DNA of 64,000 bases from Chloroflexales bacterium ZM16-3 (GTDB taxonomy: Bacteria > Chloroflexota > Chloroflexia > Chloroflexales > Chloroflexaceae): assembly GCA_004138175.2 (NCBI GenBank), contig RYFE02000024.1, positions 1-64,000 of the forward strand, written 5' to 3'. The notes under the pieces were generated by a model. The model worked only from the letters and a program-made list of their open reading frames with translations, was not told the origin of the DNA and made no database searches. The number at the start of each line of letters is the position of its first letter. Position 1 is the stretch's first letter. Position numbers and translations under genes: made by a program. This document shows, piece by piece, positions 18,642 to 27,272 of the stretch.

Positions 18642-18653
18642 GGAGAGAGAACC

Positions 18654-19601
18654 ATGGCCGTCATCGAGCAACCGGCCACCCTGAGCGCGCCGGCCCGGCC
18701 CTCTGTGTGGGGGAAGGTCACCGCCGTGCTGGCGCTGCTGGGCCGCTCGCGAGTGGCCATCGCCGGCCTGATCCTGGTGGGGTTCTGGGTGGTTATGGCG
18801 AGCTTCGCCGACGACTGTATCATCCGCCCGGCCTGCTGGATGGGCGACAGCGAGGCGGTGAGCACGCCATGGCTGGCCCGCTACTCGCCGTTCGAGCAGT
18901 TCCGCGGACGCAACCTGGAGGGGCCGTCGGCCGACCACTGGCTCGGTACCGACCGCAACGGCCGCGACCTGTGGGCGCGCATCGTCCATGGCTCGCGGAT
19001 CATCCTCGTCCTAGCCCCGATCTCGGTGCTGATAGCCCTGGCGATCGGCGGAACCCTCGGCCTGATCGCCGGCTACTTCGGAGGCCAGATCGATGAGGTG
19101 CTGATGCGCGTCCTTGACGCGCTCATGGCCTTCCCGCAGATCTTGCTCTACCTGATCATCATCGCCGCCCTCGGCCCCTCGGCTGTCAATGTGGTGCTGG
19201 CGATCACGATCGCCGGCGCGCCCGGCATCGCCCGCCTAGTGCGCTCGCTGACCCTCGACATTAAGACCCGCGACTACGTGGCGGCCGCGCAGACCCGCGG
19301 CGAGAGTCCGTGGTACATCATGTTCGTCGAGATCCTGCCCAACGCCCGCGGGCCGATCATCATCGACGCCATGCTGCGGGTCGGCTACGCCGTCTTCGCG
19401 ATCGGCACCCTGGGCTTCCTCGGCCTGGGCCTGCCGCCACCCTCGCCCGACTGGGGCAGCATCGTCAACGCCGGGCGTAAGTTCATCCAGGCCGGCCACC
19501 CCTGGGACGCGCTGTGGGCCTCGCTGTCCATCGCATCCCTCGTCGTCGGTCTTAACCTGCTCGCCGACGGGCTCTCCGAGGAGCTGGGACGGTATCGGTA
19601 A
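18654..19601 (+). CDS. ABC transporter permease, DppC-like
   Basis: A 315-residue permease with an N-terminal cytoplasmic segment, TM1 at residues ~25-47, and five further helices. The DppC-type block HWLGTDRNGRDLWARIVHGS precedes the core, and the coupling motif is TRDYVAAAQTRGESPWYIMFVEILPNA; GFLGLGLPPPSPDWGSIV closes the domain, all typical of this family. AGGAGAGAGAACC sets the start. It forms the second membrane half of the importer with the preceding permease. Heptamer hairpins border the gene on both sides, the downstream one starting at its stop codon. Confidence 0.92.
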   Translation: MAVIEQPATLSAPARPSVWGKVTAVLALLGRSRVAIAGLILVGFWVVMASFADDCIIRPACWMGDSEAVSTPWLARYSPFEQFRGRNLEGPSADHWLGTDRNGRDLWARIVHGSRIILVLAPISVLIALAIGGTLGLIAGYFGGQIDEVLMRVLDALMAFPQILLYLIIIAALGPSAVNVVLAITIAGAPGIARLVRSLTLDIKTRDYVAAAQTRGESPWYIMFVEILPNARGPIIIDAMLRVGYAVFAIGTLGFLGLGLPPPSPDWGSIVNAGRKFIQAGHPWDALWASLSIASLVVGLNLLADGLSEELGRYR

Positions 19602-19665
19602 TGTTGAATGTTGAATGTTGAATGTTGAATGAAATTCAACATTCAACATTCAACATTCAGCATTG
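19602..19665. repeat. TTGAATG heptamer hairpin
   Basis: Four TTGAATG units, a short AAA spacer, then four complementary CATTCAA units. It directly follows the permease stop codon and precedes the ATPase ribosome site. Confidence 0.9.
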
Positions 19666-19687
19666 AGAAATTGGGAAGGTATCATTG

Positions 19688-21790
19688 ATGACAACAAGCC
19701 CTGGCAAAATGAACGAGCCCGTCGTGCGGGTGCAGAACCTGGCCATCGCCTACGAGACCCACAGCGGCGACGTAAATGCCGTGCGCGATGTCTCGTTCGA
19801 GATCCACCGTGGCGAGACGCTCGGCCTGGTGGGCGAGTCGGGCTGTGGCAAGTCTACCGTGGCCTACGGCTTGGTGAACTACCTGGGTCGCAATGGCAAG
19901 ATCGTCCACGGCGAGATCATCTTCCAGGGCGAGTCGCTGGTCGGCCGCTCGCCCGAGGAGCTACGCAAGCTGCGCGGCGACCAGATCGCCATGGTCTACC
20001 AGGACCCAATGACCTCGCTCAACCCGGTGCTGCGGGTCGGCCAGCAGATGACCGAGGTGCTGACGGTCCACCGAGGCATCAGCGTGGATGAGGCCCGCAC
20101 CCGCTGCGTCGAGATGCTGCGCCGGGTCTATATGCCCGACCCCGAGGCGGTGATGGGGCGCTACCCGCATCAGATCTCGGGCGGCCAGCAGCAGCGCGTG
20201 GTGATCGCCATGGCGCTGCTGAACAACCCGGCCCTGCTGGTTATGGATGAGCCGACCACGGCCCTGGACGTGACGGTGGAGGCGGCGGTGCTCGACCTGG
20301 TCGCCGACCTGCGCCGCGACTTCGACACGGCCATCCTGTTCATCAGCCACAACCTGGGCGTGGTGGCCCGCGTGAGTAGCCGGGTGGGTGTGATGTACGC
20401 CGGCGAGATGGTCGAGCAGGCCCCGGTGCGCGAGATCTTCGCCCACCCGCGCCACCCCTACACCCAGGGCCTGATGCGCTGCGTGCCGCGCCTGGGCGCC
20501 GACAAGGCCGGCAGCGTGCTCTACCCCATCCGCGGGCGTGTGCCCGCCCCCGACCGCCTGCCACCCGGCTGTGTCTTCGAGCCGCGCTGCGACTACGCCA
20601 CCGAGCACTGCCGCCAGGAGCGGCCCGCCCTGCGCCAGATCAGCAACCGACATATGGTGTCCTGCCTGCGCGCCGAGCACATCCGCGCCAGCGAGTGGCA
20701 GCCGACCGAGGATATCATCCCACTGATGCCCGCCGCAGACGCGGCCGAGCCGGAGACGATCCTCAACGTCGATGGGCTGCGCACCTACTATAAGCAGAGC
20801 AGCGGCTCGCCCCTCGACCTGATCGGGCTGGGCAAGAAGCGCTACGTGCGTGCCGTGGACGGCGTCAGCTTCACCATCCCGCAGGGCAAGACGCTCGGCG
20901 TGGTGGGAGAGTCGGGCTGCGGCAAATCTACGCTGATCAAGACGCTGATCGGGCTTGAGCCGATGACCGGCGGCGCGGCACAGTTCCTCGGCTTCGACCT
21001 GGAGAAGAAGGCCAGCAAGCGCGACATGGGCCTCATCCGCGAGCTACAGATGGTCTTTCAGAACCCCGACGCGACGATGAACCCGAGCTACAGCGTAGGC
21101 ACGCAGATCGAGCGCCCACTGCGCCGCTTCAAGGTGGTGCCGCCCAATCAGATTCACGCCGAGGTGGTGCGCCTGCTGCGCGCCGTCAAGCTCGACGAGC
21201 ACTACTACGACCGTCGGCCGCGCCAGCTCTCGGGCGGTGAGAAGCAGCGCGTCGGCATCGCCCGCGCCTTCGCCGGGCGGCCCGACCTGGTGCTCTGCGA
21301 CGAGCCGGTGAGCGCCCTGGACGTGAGCGTGCAGGCGGCGGTGCTCAACCTGCTGCTGGAGATCCAGCGCGAGCAGGGCACGACGATGATCTTCATCGCC
21401 CACGACCTCAGCGTCGTGCGCTTCTTCTCGGACTACGTAGCGGTGATGTACCTGGGCCAGATCGTCGAGATCGGCCCGGCCGAGGCGATCTACGCGCCGC
21501 CCTACCACCCCTACACCGAGTCGCTGCTGGCGGCGGTGCCCATCCCCGACCCGTCGGTGGCCCAGCAGCACATCCGCCTGGAGGGCAGCGTGCCCAGCCC
21601 GCTCAACCCGCCCAGCGGCTGCCGATTCCACACCCGCTGCCCGCGCCGCCAGCTCCTGCCCGACGGCGGCGCGATCTGCGAGCGCGAGGTGCCGCCGATG
21701 CAGGACGCCGGCGACGGACACCAGATCCACTGCCACATCCCCCTGGAGACCCTGCACGACCTAGAGCCCGTGGTGCAGATCGCGGCGTAG
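19688..21790 (+). CDS. Fused double ATPase of a peptide/nickel-type ABC importer (DppD-DppF)
   Basis: A 700-residue protein with two complete nucleotide-binding domains. The first has Walker [15 protein letters not shown], signature [12 protein letters not shown] and Walker [15 protein letters not shown]; the second has [29 protein letters not shown] and [14 protein letters not shown]. Each ends with the oligopeptide-transporter C-terminal extension ([18 protein letters not shown]) whose cysteines may bind an Fe-S cluster. DppD and DppF are usually separate; here they form one chain and would energise the two permeases. ATG 19688 was used; a TTG just before is less likely. Confidence 0.95.
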   Translation: MTTSPGKMNEPVVRVQNLAIAYETHSGDVNAVRDVSFEIHRGETLGLVGESGCGKSTVAYGLVNYLGRNGKIVHGEIIFQGESLVGRSPEELRKLRGDQIAMVYQDPMTSLNPVLRVGQQMTEVLTVHRGISVDEARTRCVEMLRRVYMPDPEAVMGRYPHQISGGQQQRVVIAMALLNNPALLVMDEPTTALDVTVEAAVLDLVADLRRDFDTAILFISHNLGVVARVSSRVGVMYAGEMVEQAPVREIFAHPRHPYTQGLMRCVPRLGADKAGSVLYPIRGRVPAPDRLPPGCVFEPRCDYATEHCRQERPALRQISNRHMVSCLRAEHIRASEWQPTEDIIPLMPAADAAEPETILNVDGLRTYYKQSSGSPLDLIGLGKKRYVRAVDGVSFTIPQGKTLGVVGESGCGKSTLIKTLIGLEPMTGGAAQFLGFDLEKKASKRDMGLIRELQMVFQNPDATMNPSYSVGTQIERPLRRFKVVPPNQIHAEVVRLLRAVKLDEHYYDRRPRQLSGGEKQRVGIARAFAGRPDLVLCDEPVSALDVSVQAAVLNLLLEIQREQGTTMIFIAHDLSVVRFFSDYVAVMYLGQIVEIGPAEAIYAPPYHPYTESLLAAVPIPDPSVAQQHIRLEGSVPSPLNPPSGCRFHTRCPRRQLLPDGGAICEREVPPMQDAGDGHQIHCHIPLETLHDLEPVVQIAA

Positions 21791-21862
21791 GGGCGGGCCA
21801 ATGTGCCCGCCCATAGGCCAATGTGCCCGCGGGGGCGAGCACATTGGCTCGCCCCTACGCCA
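21788..21862. repeat. TAGGGGCG...CGCCCCTA palindromic repeat
   Basis: GGGGCGGGCCAATGTGCCCG is partly duplicated (two GGCCAATGTGCCCG copies), followed by the complement GAGCACATTGGCTCGCCCC. It begins at the ATPase stop codon. Confidence 0.7.
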
Positions 21863-21880
21863 CATTCAAGGAATATGCCC

Positions 21881-22555
21881 ATGCTCGTCAAAGATTACAT
21901 GACCCGTCATCCCATTTTGGTCGATACAAGTCGCCGGGTCGTTGAGGCACAGCGGCTCATGGCCGAGAGTAAGGTCGGCCACCTGCCGGTGGTCGCCGAC
22001 GGCAAGCGTCTGCTCGGCATGGTCTCCCGGGCGGCACTCTCGCTGCGCCCCGAGCAGCTAGAGGGGCTGAGCTTCTGGGATCTGACCGACTACATGGCCC
22101 GGCTGACCGTGGGCCGGGTGATGACGCCCCTGAGCGACATCCACACCATCAGCCCAAGCTCGACACTGGAGGAGGCCGCTGACCTAATGATCGCCGGGCA
22201 TGTCACGGCATTGCCGGTGGTCGAGGAAGGCGGCGTGGTTGTCGGCATCATCACCCAGACCGACCTAATGGTCGAGCTGCGCAACCTGCTCGGCGCGATC
22301 GAGCCGGGCTGGCGGGTGGTGCTGCGCGTCCCCGACCGCGAGGGCGAGTTCCGTAAGATCATGCTGGCCCTCGCAACCAGCAACTGGGGGGTGATGGCGA
22401 TGGGATGCGTGCGCTCGCCACGCCACCCCGGCTTCTGGGACGTGCTGGTGAAAGTGCGCTACTGCGAGCGTGAGGAGCTCGTCGCCGAGCTGAAGAAAAT
22501 CGCTGGCCAGGAGATTATCGATATCCGCGAGACCACCTCATACACCGAGCGCTAG
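21881..22555 (+). CDS. CBS-pair protein with C-terminal ACT-like domain
   Basis: A 224-residue protein. Residues ~1-60 form the first CBS motif (DYMTRHPILVDTSRRVVEAQRLM, VGHLPVVADGKRLLGMVS) and ~75-130 the second (VMTPLSDIHTISPSSTLEEA, VTALPVVEEGGVVVGIITQTDLM). The rest, WRVVLRVPDREGEFRKIMLALA onward, looks like an ACT domain. CBS-ACT proteins of the AcuB type sense adenosine nucleotides, but no acetoin genes are nearby. ATG 21881 was selected because AAGGA is eight bases away; ATG 21875 is too close. It may be read with the ABC operon. Confidence 0.82.
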   Translation: MLVKDYMTRHPILVDTSRRVVEAQRLMAESKVGHLPVVADGKRLLGMVSRAALSLRPEQLEGLSFWDLTDYMARLTVGRVMTPLSDIHTISPSSTLEEAADLMIAGHVTALPVVEEGGVVVGIITQTDLMVELRNLLGAIEPGWRVVLRVPDREGEFRKIMLALATSNWGVMAMGCVRSPRHPGFWDVLVKVRYCEREELVAELKKIAGQEIIDIRETTSYTER

Positions 22556-22620
22556 GGACGCATCGCGATGAATCGATAACTTTTTGCACACTTTGCCTTG
22601 ACATGAGGAATCGCCACATC

Positions 22621-23550
22621 ATGACCCAGATAGAGCTTGCCGCCCCGGCATGCCTGACCCTCGCCGCAGCCCGGATCGACGGCCGCCCCGCCCTGCTCGG
22701 CATCGCCCTGCGCCACCCGCCAGTGCATCTGATCGCCCGGCCCGCGCCCCGCCTCGCCGCCAGCGGTGCCCGCGCCGATGTCGCCTATCATCATGGCAAG
22801 GCATTTATGTCAAGCAAAAACATGAACACGGCGGCCGACTTCGAGATCGAGCTGGCCATCCCGGCCTACATGGGACTCGGCTCGACGCCGCTGATCGGCC
22901 TGAGCGTAGCCCGCGCCATGGCTGCGCTTCATGGCCTGCCCACCGACGACGCCCAGGCCCTGGCGGCGGCGGCCGGGGTCGAGCCAGCTGAGGGGCTGGC
23001 GATCCAGTCCTTCGGCGGGGGCGGTCTGCTGCTGGTCGATGAGTCCGGCGCAGCCCTGCGCCGCTATGCGATCAGCCACAGCAGCGAGCCGCAGGATTGG
23101 GTGTTTGTGCTGGCGCTGCCACGGCCGCCAACGGACACGCCGGATGATCTGGAGGTGGCGGAGATGAATCGGCTCTGGCGGGCCGCCGCCGGGCTAGATG
23201 AGCGCGCCGAGCAACTGGTGGCAGGGCGGCTCTGGCCAGCCGCCGAGGGTGACGACATAGACGCCTTTGGGGCGGCCCTGATGGAGCTTCAGGGGATATA
23301 TGGAGACAACGAGGCCAGCCCCGAGGAGCAGGCGATCCTGGCGATCATGCGCGCGGGCGGCGCCGTGGCATGGGGCCGCGCCCCCACCGGCCTGGGGCTC
23401 TACGGCCTGATCCGGGGCGGCGAGCCGAGCCGCCGCCTGCGCCAGTCCCTCGTCGCGCACGTGGGCCACGCCGGCGGCACGATCATGGCCACGATCTGCG
23501 AGACGGGCGGCGTGCGGCAGCGGGACGTGCAACATGGCAATACCGCATAA
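22621..23550 (+). CDS. GHMP kinase-family protein, beta-RFAP synthase-like
   Basis: A 309-residue protein with the GHMP-fold signature PAYMGLGSTPLIGLSVARAM (residues ~80-99) and the pattern of beta-ribofuranosylaminobenzene 5'-phosphate synthase-like proteins, including QSFGGGGLLLVDE and GRAPTGLGLYGLI. Archaeal enzymes of this type start methanopterin synthesis; bacterial relatives may serve tetrahydromethanopterin-like or other cofactors. No other cofactor genes of that pathway lie nearby. The ATG at 22621 was preferred, with AGGA 11 bases upstream; the ATG at 22603 lacks a site. The last codons (NTA, stop) belong to an inserted MITE-like element, so the native C terminus may be replaced. 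Confidence 0.6.
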   Translation: MTQIELAAPACLTLAAARIDGRPALLGIALRHPPVHLIARPAPRLAASGARADVAYHHGKAFMSSKNMNTAADFEIELAIPAYMGLGSTPLIGLSVARAMAALHGLPTDDAQALAAAAGVEPAEGLAIQSFGGGGLLLVDESGAALRRYAISHSSEPQDWVFVLALPRPPTDTPDDLEVAEMNRLWRAAAGLDERAEQLVAGRLWPAAEGDDIDAFGAALMELQGIYGDNEASPEEQAILAIMRAGGAVAWGRAPTGLGLYGLIRGGEPSRRLRQSLVAHVGHAGGTIMATICETGGVRQRDVQHGNTA

Positions 23551-23646
23551 GGAACGCTGTGACACATGTCACGCTGAGCGCAGCGGAGCGTCCCGGCCGG
23601 GACGCTCCGCTGCGCTCAGCGTGACAGCGTTACCTTTGCGCTACTG
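23538..23646. mobile_element. MITE-like element, GTCACGCTGAGCG family, copy 2
   Basis: Starts with CAATACCGCATAAGGAAC and ends with a diverged complement, around a strong GTCACGCTGAGCGCAGCGGA hairpin core that is perfect over 30 bp on each side. It supplies the stop codon of the GHMP gene. No clear target duplication remains. Confidence 0.65.
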
Positions 23647-23652
23647 CACATA

Positions 23653-24375
23653 TTACAGTGTTCCTACCTCCCCCGGCATCACAACAAGCTCCTCAACCAC
23701 GGCGCGGGGCGGGAGCATGATCGCCAGCATCGCACAGCGGGCCACATCCTCTGGCTGAAGCATATGCGTGCGAACCTTAGGCGGCGGCGGGCTAGGCCGC
23801 TGGTCGAGCAGCGGGGTATTGATCTCGCCGGGGTAGATCGCGCAGGCGCGCACCCCGTGCTGCCGCTCCTCGGCATTGATCGTCTGGGTCAGCCCAGCCA
23901 TGCCGAACTTCGACATGGCGTAGGCGACCCCAGCGACAGTGCTGGCTCGCAGCACGGCGATCGAGGCGATGTTGATAATCGTCCCCGCGCCGCGCTTGCG
24001 CATGGCGGGCAGGAATGCCTGCGCGCAGTAGTAGGCGCCGTGCATGTTTGTGTCCACGATTCGATGATATTCGGCGGTGGACAGCTCGGCCAGGCTGCGC
24101 GCCGCTGTGTTGGTGCCCGCCGAGTTGACTAGCGCCTCCACATCGCCAAGCTGCGCCGCCCGCTCAGCCATCGCCACCACCTCCGCCGGGTCGCCAATAT
24201 CACAGATCAGGGGCAGCATCGCCGCGCCGTCAGCCCCCGACAACTGGATCGTCTCCTGGAGCATGGCCTCGCGCCGACCGACGAGGGCCACCACCCAGCC
24301 CTCCCGGGCCAGCAGCAGCGCCGTCGCTCGTCCCACCCCGCTGCCTGCCCCCGTCACCACTGCTACCTTTGGCAT
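23653..24375 (-). CDS. Short-chain dehydrogenase/reductase
   Basis: A 240-residue classical SDR. The NAD(P)-binding motif is TGAGSGVGRA (TGxxxGxG), followed by the structural NSAG, catalytic Ser in NIASIAVLRAST and the YAMSK catalytic Tyr-Lys pair. The C-terminal region has YPGEINTPLL, close to the usual PG.(I/V).T motif. Arg 34 in GRREAM near the end of strand two suggests NADP(H) preference. GGAGG with a seven-base spacer sets the start. Substrate is not predictable. It diverges from the NRAMP gene with a 299-bp gap. Confidence 0.9.
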   Translation of the reverse strand: MPKVAVVTGAGSGVGRATALLLAREGWVVALVGRREAMLQETIQLSGADGAAMLPLICDIGDPAEVVAMAERAAQLGDVEALVNSAGTNTAARSLAELSTAEYHRIVDTNMHGAYYCAQAFLPAMRKRGAGTIINIASIAVLRASTVAGVAYAMSKFGMAGLTQTINAEERQHGVRACAIYPGEINTPLLDQRPSPPPPKVRTHMLQPEDVARCAMLAIMLPPRAVVEELVVMPGEVGTL

Positions 24376-24597
24376 GGTGTTTCCTCCCTGCCATCTGCTT
24401 ATATCTGGCAGGCGCGTGACAGCTGCGCCTGTGCCTCATTGTATCCCTCGGTCGTATCCTACGACCCCAGCGGGTGTAACGGAGGCAGGGCTATTCGTAA
24501 GGCACTAGCCCCAACCCCAGCTTGTGGTGAGCTGCCGCCTGCGCCGGGCGATAGTGTGATTAGATTGGCAAGAATGAGGCCAGCCTCGTGAAGTCTC

Positions 24598-24626
24598 TTG
24601 ACTAGCGCCTTATGGTGTGGTATTTT
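24598..24626 (+). promoter_or_regulatory. Promoter of the NRAMP transporter gene
   Basis: TTGACT and TATTTT are spaced 17 bp apart, placing transcription start about 40 bp before the ATG. The rest of the 24376-24597 interval shows no gene. A metal-regulator site would be expected near here, but none was recognised with confidence. Confidence 0.5.
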
Positions 24627-24674
24627 TAGGCAAGGCTCAAATGTTTTTTCTTGTACACTAAAGGCAGATCTGCT

Positions 24675-26021
24675 ATGCGCACAACAGTAAATAACACCCC
24701 ATCAGGCTGGCGCAGCGAGCAGAGCAGTGTCTCGCTCCCCGAGTCGCACGCATCGATCAACGTGCCAAAGGGCGGGAGCCGCTGGCGCAAGATGATGGCA
24801 TACGTCGGGCCGGGCCTGATGGTGGCAGTCGGCTATATGGATCCGGGCAACTGGGCGACCGACCTGGCAGGCGGGGCGCAATTCGGCTATATGCTGCTCT
24901 CGGTCATCCTGATATCGAACTTCATGGCCATGCTGCTCCAGCACCTGGCCCTCAAGCTCGGCATTGCCACTGGGCGCGACTTGGCCCAGGCATCGCGGGA
25001 CGCCTACCCCCGTCCGGTAGCCATGGCGCTGTGGGTGCTGGCCGAGATCGCCATCGCAGCCTGCGACCTGGCCGAGGTGATTGGATCGGCGATCGCCCTG
25101 AATCTGCTCTTCGGCCTGCCGCTCGTCCTCGGCGTGCTCATCACCGCCGCCGATGTGGTGGTGATCCTATTCCTCCAGCACCGTGGCTTCCGCTACATCG
25201 AGGCGCTGGTGGGCGGGCTGATCGTTGTGATCGGGCTCTGCTTCGCCTACGAGGTAATCATCTCGCGCCCTGAGATCGCCCCAATGTTGGCCGGGCTGCT
25301 GCCCTCGCCCGAGATTATCCTCAACCCCTCAGCGCTCTACATCGCCATCGGCATCCTGGGCGCCACAGTGATGCCGCACAACCTCTACCTGCACTCCAGC
25401 ATCGTGCAGACGCGGGCATACCCGCGCACAGATCGCGGCCGAACCTCGGCCATCCGCTACGCAACGGTCGACTCGACCGTCTCGCTCATGCTGGCCTTCT
25501 TCATCAACGCGGCCATCCTGGTTCTGTCGGCGGCCACCTTCTACGGCACGCCATACGCCTACGTGGCCGATATCAGCGATGCCTACCAGTTGCTCACCCC
25601 GGTGCTCGGCGCGGGCTTCGCCAGCACGCTCTTCGCCGTGGCCCTGCTGGCATCCGGCCAGAACTCGACGCTCACCGGCACCCTGGCCGGCCAGATCGTG
25701 ATGGAGGGCTTCCTAAACCTGCGCCTCCCCGGCTGGCTGCGCCGCCTGATCACCCGCCTGATCGCGATCATCCCGGCGGTGATCGTCACCGCCCTCTACG
25801 GCGAGCGCGGCACCGGCGAGCTGCTGGTGCTCAGCCAGGTCATCCTCTCGCTCCAGCTCAGCTTCGCCGTGGTGCCCCTGGTGATGTTCACCAGCGACAA
25901 GGCTAAGATGGGCAAGTTCGTCAACCCCCTCTGGCTGACGGTCAGCTCCTGGGCGGTGACGGCGGTGATCGTGGTGCTGAACGGCTACCTGCTCTTCCAG
26001 ACGGCGGTTGGCTGGTTCTAG
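24675..26021 (+). CDS. mntH: NRAMP-family Mn2+/Fe2+ transporter (MntH-like)
   Basis: A 448-residue polytopic membrane protein with about eleven helices. TM1 carries [11 protein letters not shown], whose Asp-Pro-Gly-Asn binds the metal, and TM6 carries [14 protein letters not shown] with the Met-Pro-His-Asn motif; both are diagnostic of proton-coupled NRAMP importers. A ~40-residue polar N-terminal extension precedes TM1. The ATG at 24675 follows AAAGG; an in-frame TTG 24 bp upstream is less likely. It stands alone with its own promoter and a strong hairpin after the stop. Confidence 0.93.
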   Translation: MRTTVNNTPSGWRSEQSSVSLPESHASINVPKGGSRWRKMMAYVGPGLMVAVGYMDPGNWATDLAGGAQFGYMLLSVILISNFMAMLLQHLALKLGIATGRDLAQASRDAYPRPVAMALWVLAEIAIAACDLAEVIGSAIALNLLFGLPLVLGVLITAADVVVILFLQHRGFRYIEALVGGLIVVIGLCFAYEVIISRPEIAPMLAGLLPSPEIILNPSALYIAIGILGATVMPHNLYLHSSIVQTRAYPRTDRGRTSAIRYATVDSTVSLMLAFFINAAILVLSAATFYGTPYAYVADISDAYQLLTPVLGAGFASTLFAVALLASGQNSTLTGTLAGQIVMEGFLNLRLPGWLRRLITRLIAIIPAVIVTALYGERGTGELLVLSQVILSLQLSFAVVPLVMFTSDKAKMGKFVNPLWLTVSSWAVTAVIVVLNGYLLFQTAVGWF

Positions 26022-26031
26022 AAGACACGGA

Positions 26032-26080
26032 TAGTGACACACAAAAGCTCCAGCTTCGCTGGAGCTTTTGTGTGTCACTA
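26032..26080. terminator. Perfect 23-bp hairpin between NRAMP and SDR genes
   Basis: Arms 26032-26054 and 26058-26080 are exact complements with loop TTC and apex TCCAGCTTCGCTGGA. The right arm contains GGAGCTTTTG and the left the converse, so a T-run forms on either strand; a bidirectional terminator between convergent genes is likely. Confidence 0.7.
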
Positions 26081-26097
26081 CCGGGAATTCTGCGAGC

Positions 26098-26859
26098 TTA
26101 GCGCGTGCAGAGCATGCCGCCGTCCACCACCAGGGTGGTGCCGTGGATGTAGCTGGCCTCGTCGCTGCACAGGAACAGAATCGCCGGAGCGATGTCCTCG
26201 GGCTGGCCGATGCGCCGCTTGGGGATGCGCTCGGTGAAGAAGCGCTCCATCTTCTCATTGGCAAACATGCGCTGGGTCATGTTGGTGACGACCATGCCCG
26301 GGGCGACGGCGTTCACGTTGATGTTGGATCCGGTGACATCGACGGCGATGCCCTGGGTGAGCAGCTTGGCAGCGCCCTTGCTGGCGTTGTAAACGCTCTG
26401 GCCCTGGGCGGCGACCTCGCCCATCACCGAGGTCACATTGACGATCTTGCCATAGTCGTTCTTCATCATCGTCGGCAGCACCGCCCGACAGAGGTAGAAG
26501 GTGCCGCGCAGGTTGATGTCCATCACGCGGTCGTACTCGTCATTCTCCATGCTGGCGAAGGGGGCGAACTGGCCGGTGCCGGCGTTGTTGACCAGAATGT
26601 CGATCGTGCCGAAGCGCTCCAGGGTTGCCTGGACACACGCCTCGATCTGCTCCTGGCTGCGCACATCCACCCGCATCGCCAGGCACTCGGCCTCAAGCTC
26701 GGCAATCGCGCTGCGGGTCTCCTCAAGGCCATCCACATTGCGGTCGGCGCAGATCACCAGCCGGGCACCCTCGCGGGCCAGGCTGATCGCGGTGGCCCGC
26801 CCGATCCCCGAGGATGCGCCGGTGACGATGGCGACCTTGTTATGAAAGCGTGAGGACAT
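26098..26859 (-). CDS. Short-chain dehydrogenase/reductase (FabG-like)
   Basis: A 253-residue SDR with TGASSGIGRA cofactor motif, CADRN after strand two, NNAG, catalytic Ser in NVTSVMG, YNASKGA catalytic Tyr-Lys and VAPGMVVTNM. The C-terminal CSDEASYIHGTTLVVDGGM is the typical end of FabG/glucose dehydrogenase-like SDRs that reduce keto or oxidise hydroxy groups. AAGGAG with an eight-base spacer precedes ATG 26859. An in-frame start further upstream is not supported. It is unrelated in position to the other SDR; the exact substrate cannot be told. Confidence 0.9.
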   Translation of the reverse strand: MSSRFHNKVAIVTGASSGIGRATAISLAREGARLVICADRNVDGLEETRSAIAELEAECLAMRVDVRSQEQIEACVQATLERFGTIDILVNNAGTGQFAPFASMENDEYDRVMDINLRGTFYLCRAVLPTMMKNDYGKIVNVTSVMGEVAAQGQSVYNASKGAAKLLTQGIAVDVTGSNINVNAVAPGMVVTNMTQRMFANEKMERFFTERIPKRRIGQPEDIAPAILFLCSDEASYIHGTTLVVDGGMLCTR

Positions 26860-27011
26860 AGGTAAAGCTCCTTGGATGGCCGCTCGTCGGCCTGATCGAA
26901 GACACAATAGAACTGCTCACCTTAGAACAGGGTTGTCGGCCACAGGGTACAGGAAACCGCTCCAGATTGTCAACAAGTACCATATGACGGGGTGCGGCGT
27001 ATGTTTTCGGG

Positions 27012-27110
27012 CTGACAGCTCCGCCCGGCGCGTAAACGCGCGGGCTCAAGCTACAAAGCCCCGCAGGGGCTTTGTTGATCAGCCCGCCCGTTTACTTTAC
27101 GGGCCGGGCA
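27012..27110. repeat. Three-hairpin intergenic element
   Basis: Three hairpins in series: GCGCGTAAACGCGC, CAAAGCCCCGCAGGGGCTTTG-like (9-bp arms), and a CCCGCCCG...CGGGCCGGG stem, flanked by GCTGACAGC and TGATCAGC. No reading frame. It could be an RNA-structured or REP-like mobile element; the surrounding 26860-27272 gap holds no gene. Confidence 0.5.
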
Positions 27111-27116
27111 CGCGCA

Positions 27117-27142
27117 GGGGGACAGGGGACAGGGGACAGGCT
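27117..27142. repeat. GGGGACA heptamer array
   Basis: Three tandem GGGGACA units without a complementary arm, just after the three-hairpin element. Confidence 0.8.
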
Positions 27143-27272
27143 AGCTCATCAGCAAGCGATCCGTGATACCAAACGGTAACGACGCTAAACCCTTGTTCCA
27201 CGCGTTATACTGGTGCTGTGAGGTAGGCGTGTACCGAATCCACAACCTACAATCTGCAAAAGGAGAACCGCC

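Noticed and set aside
17778-18653. The N-terminal extension of the second permease frame
   Set aside because: It overlaps the first permease in another frame and a repeat; the real start at 18654 has a strong ribosome site.
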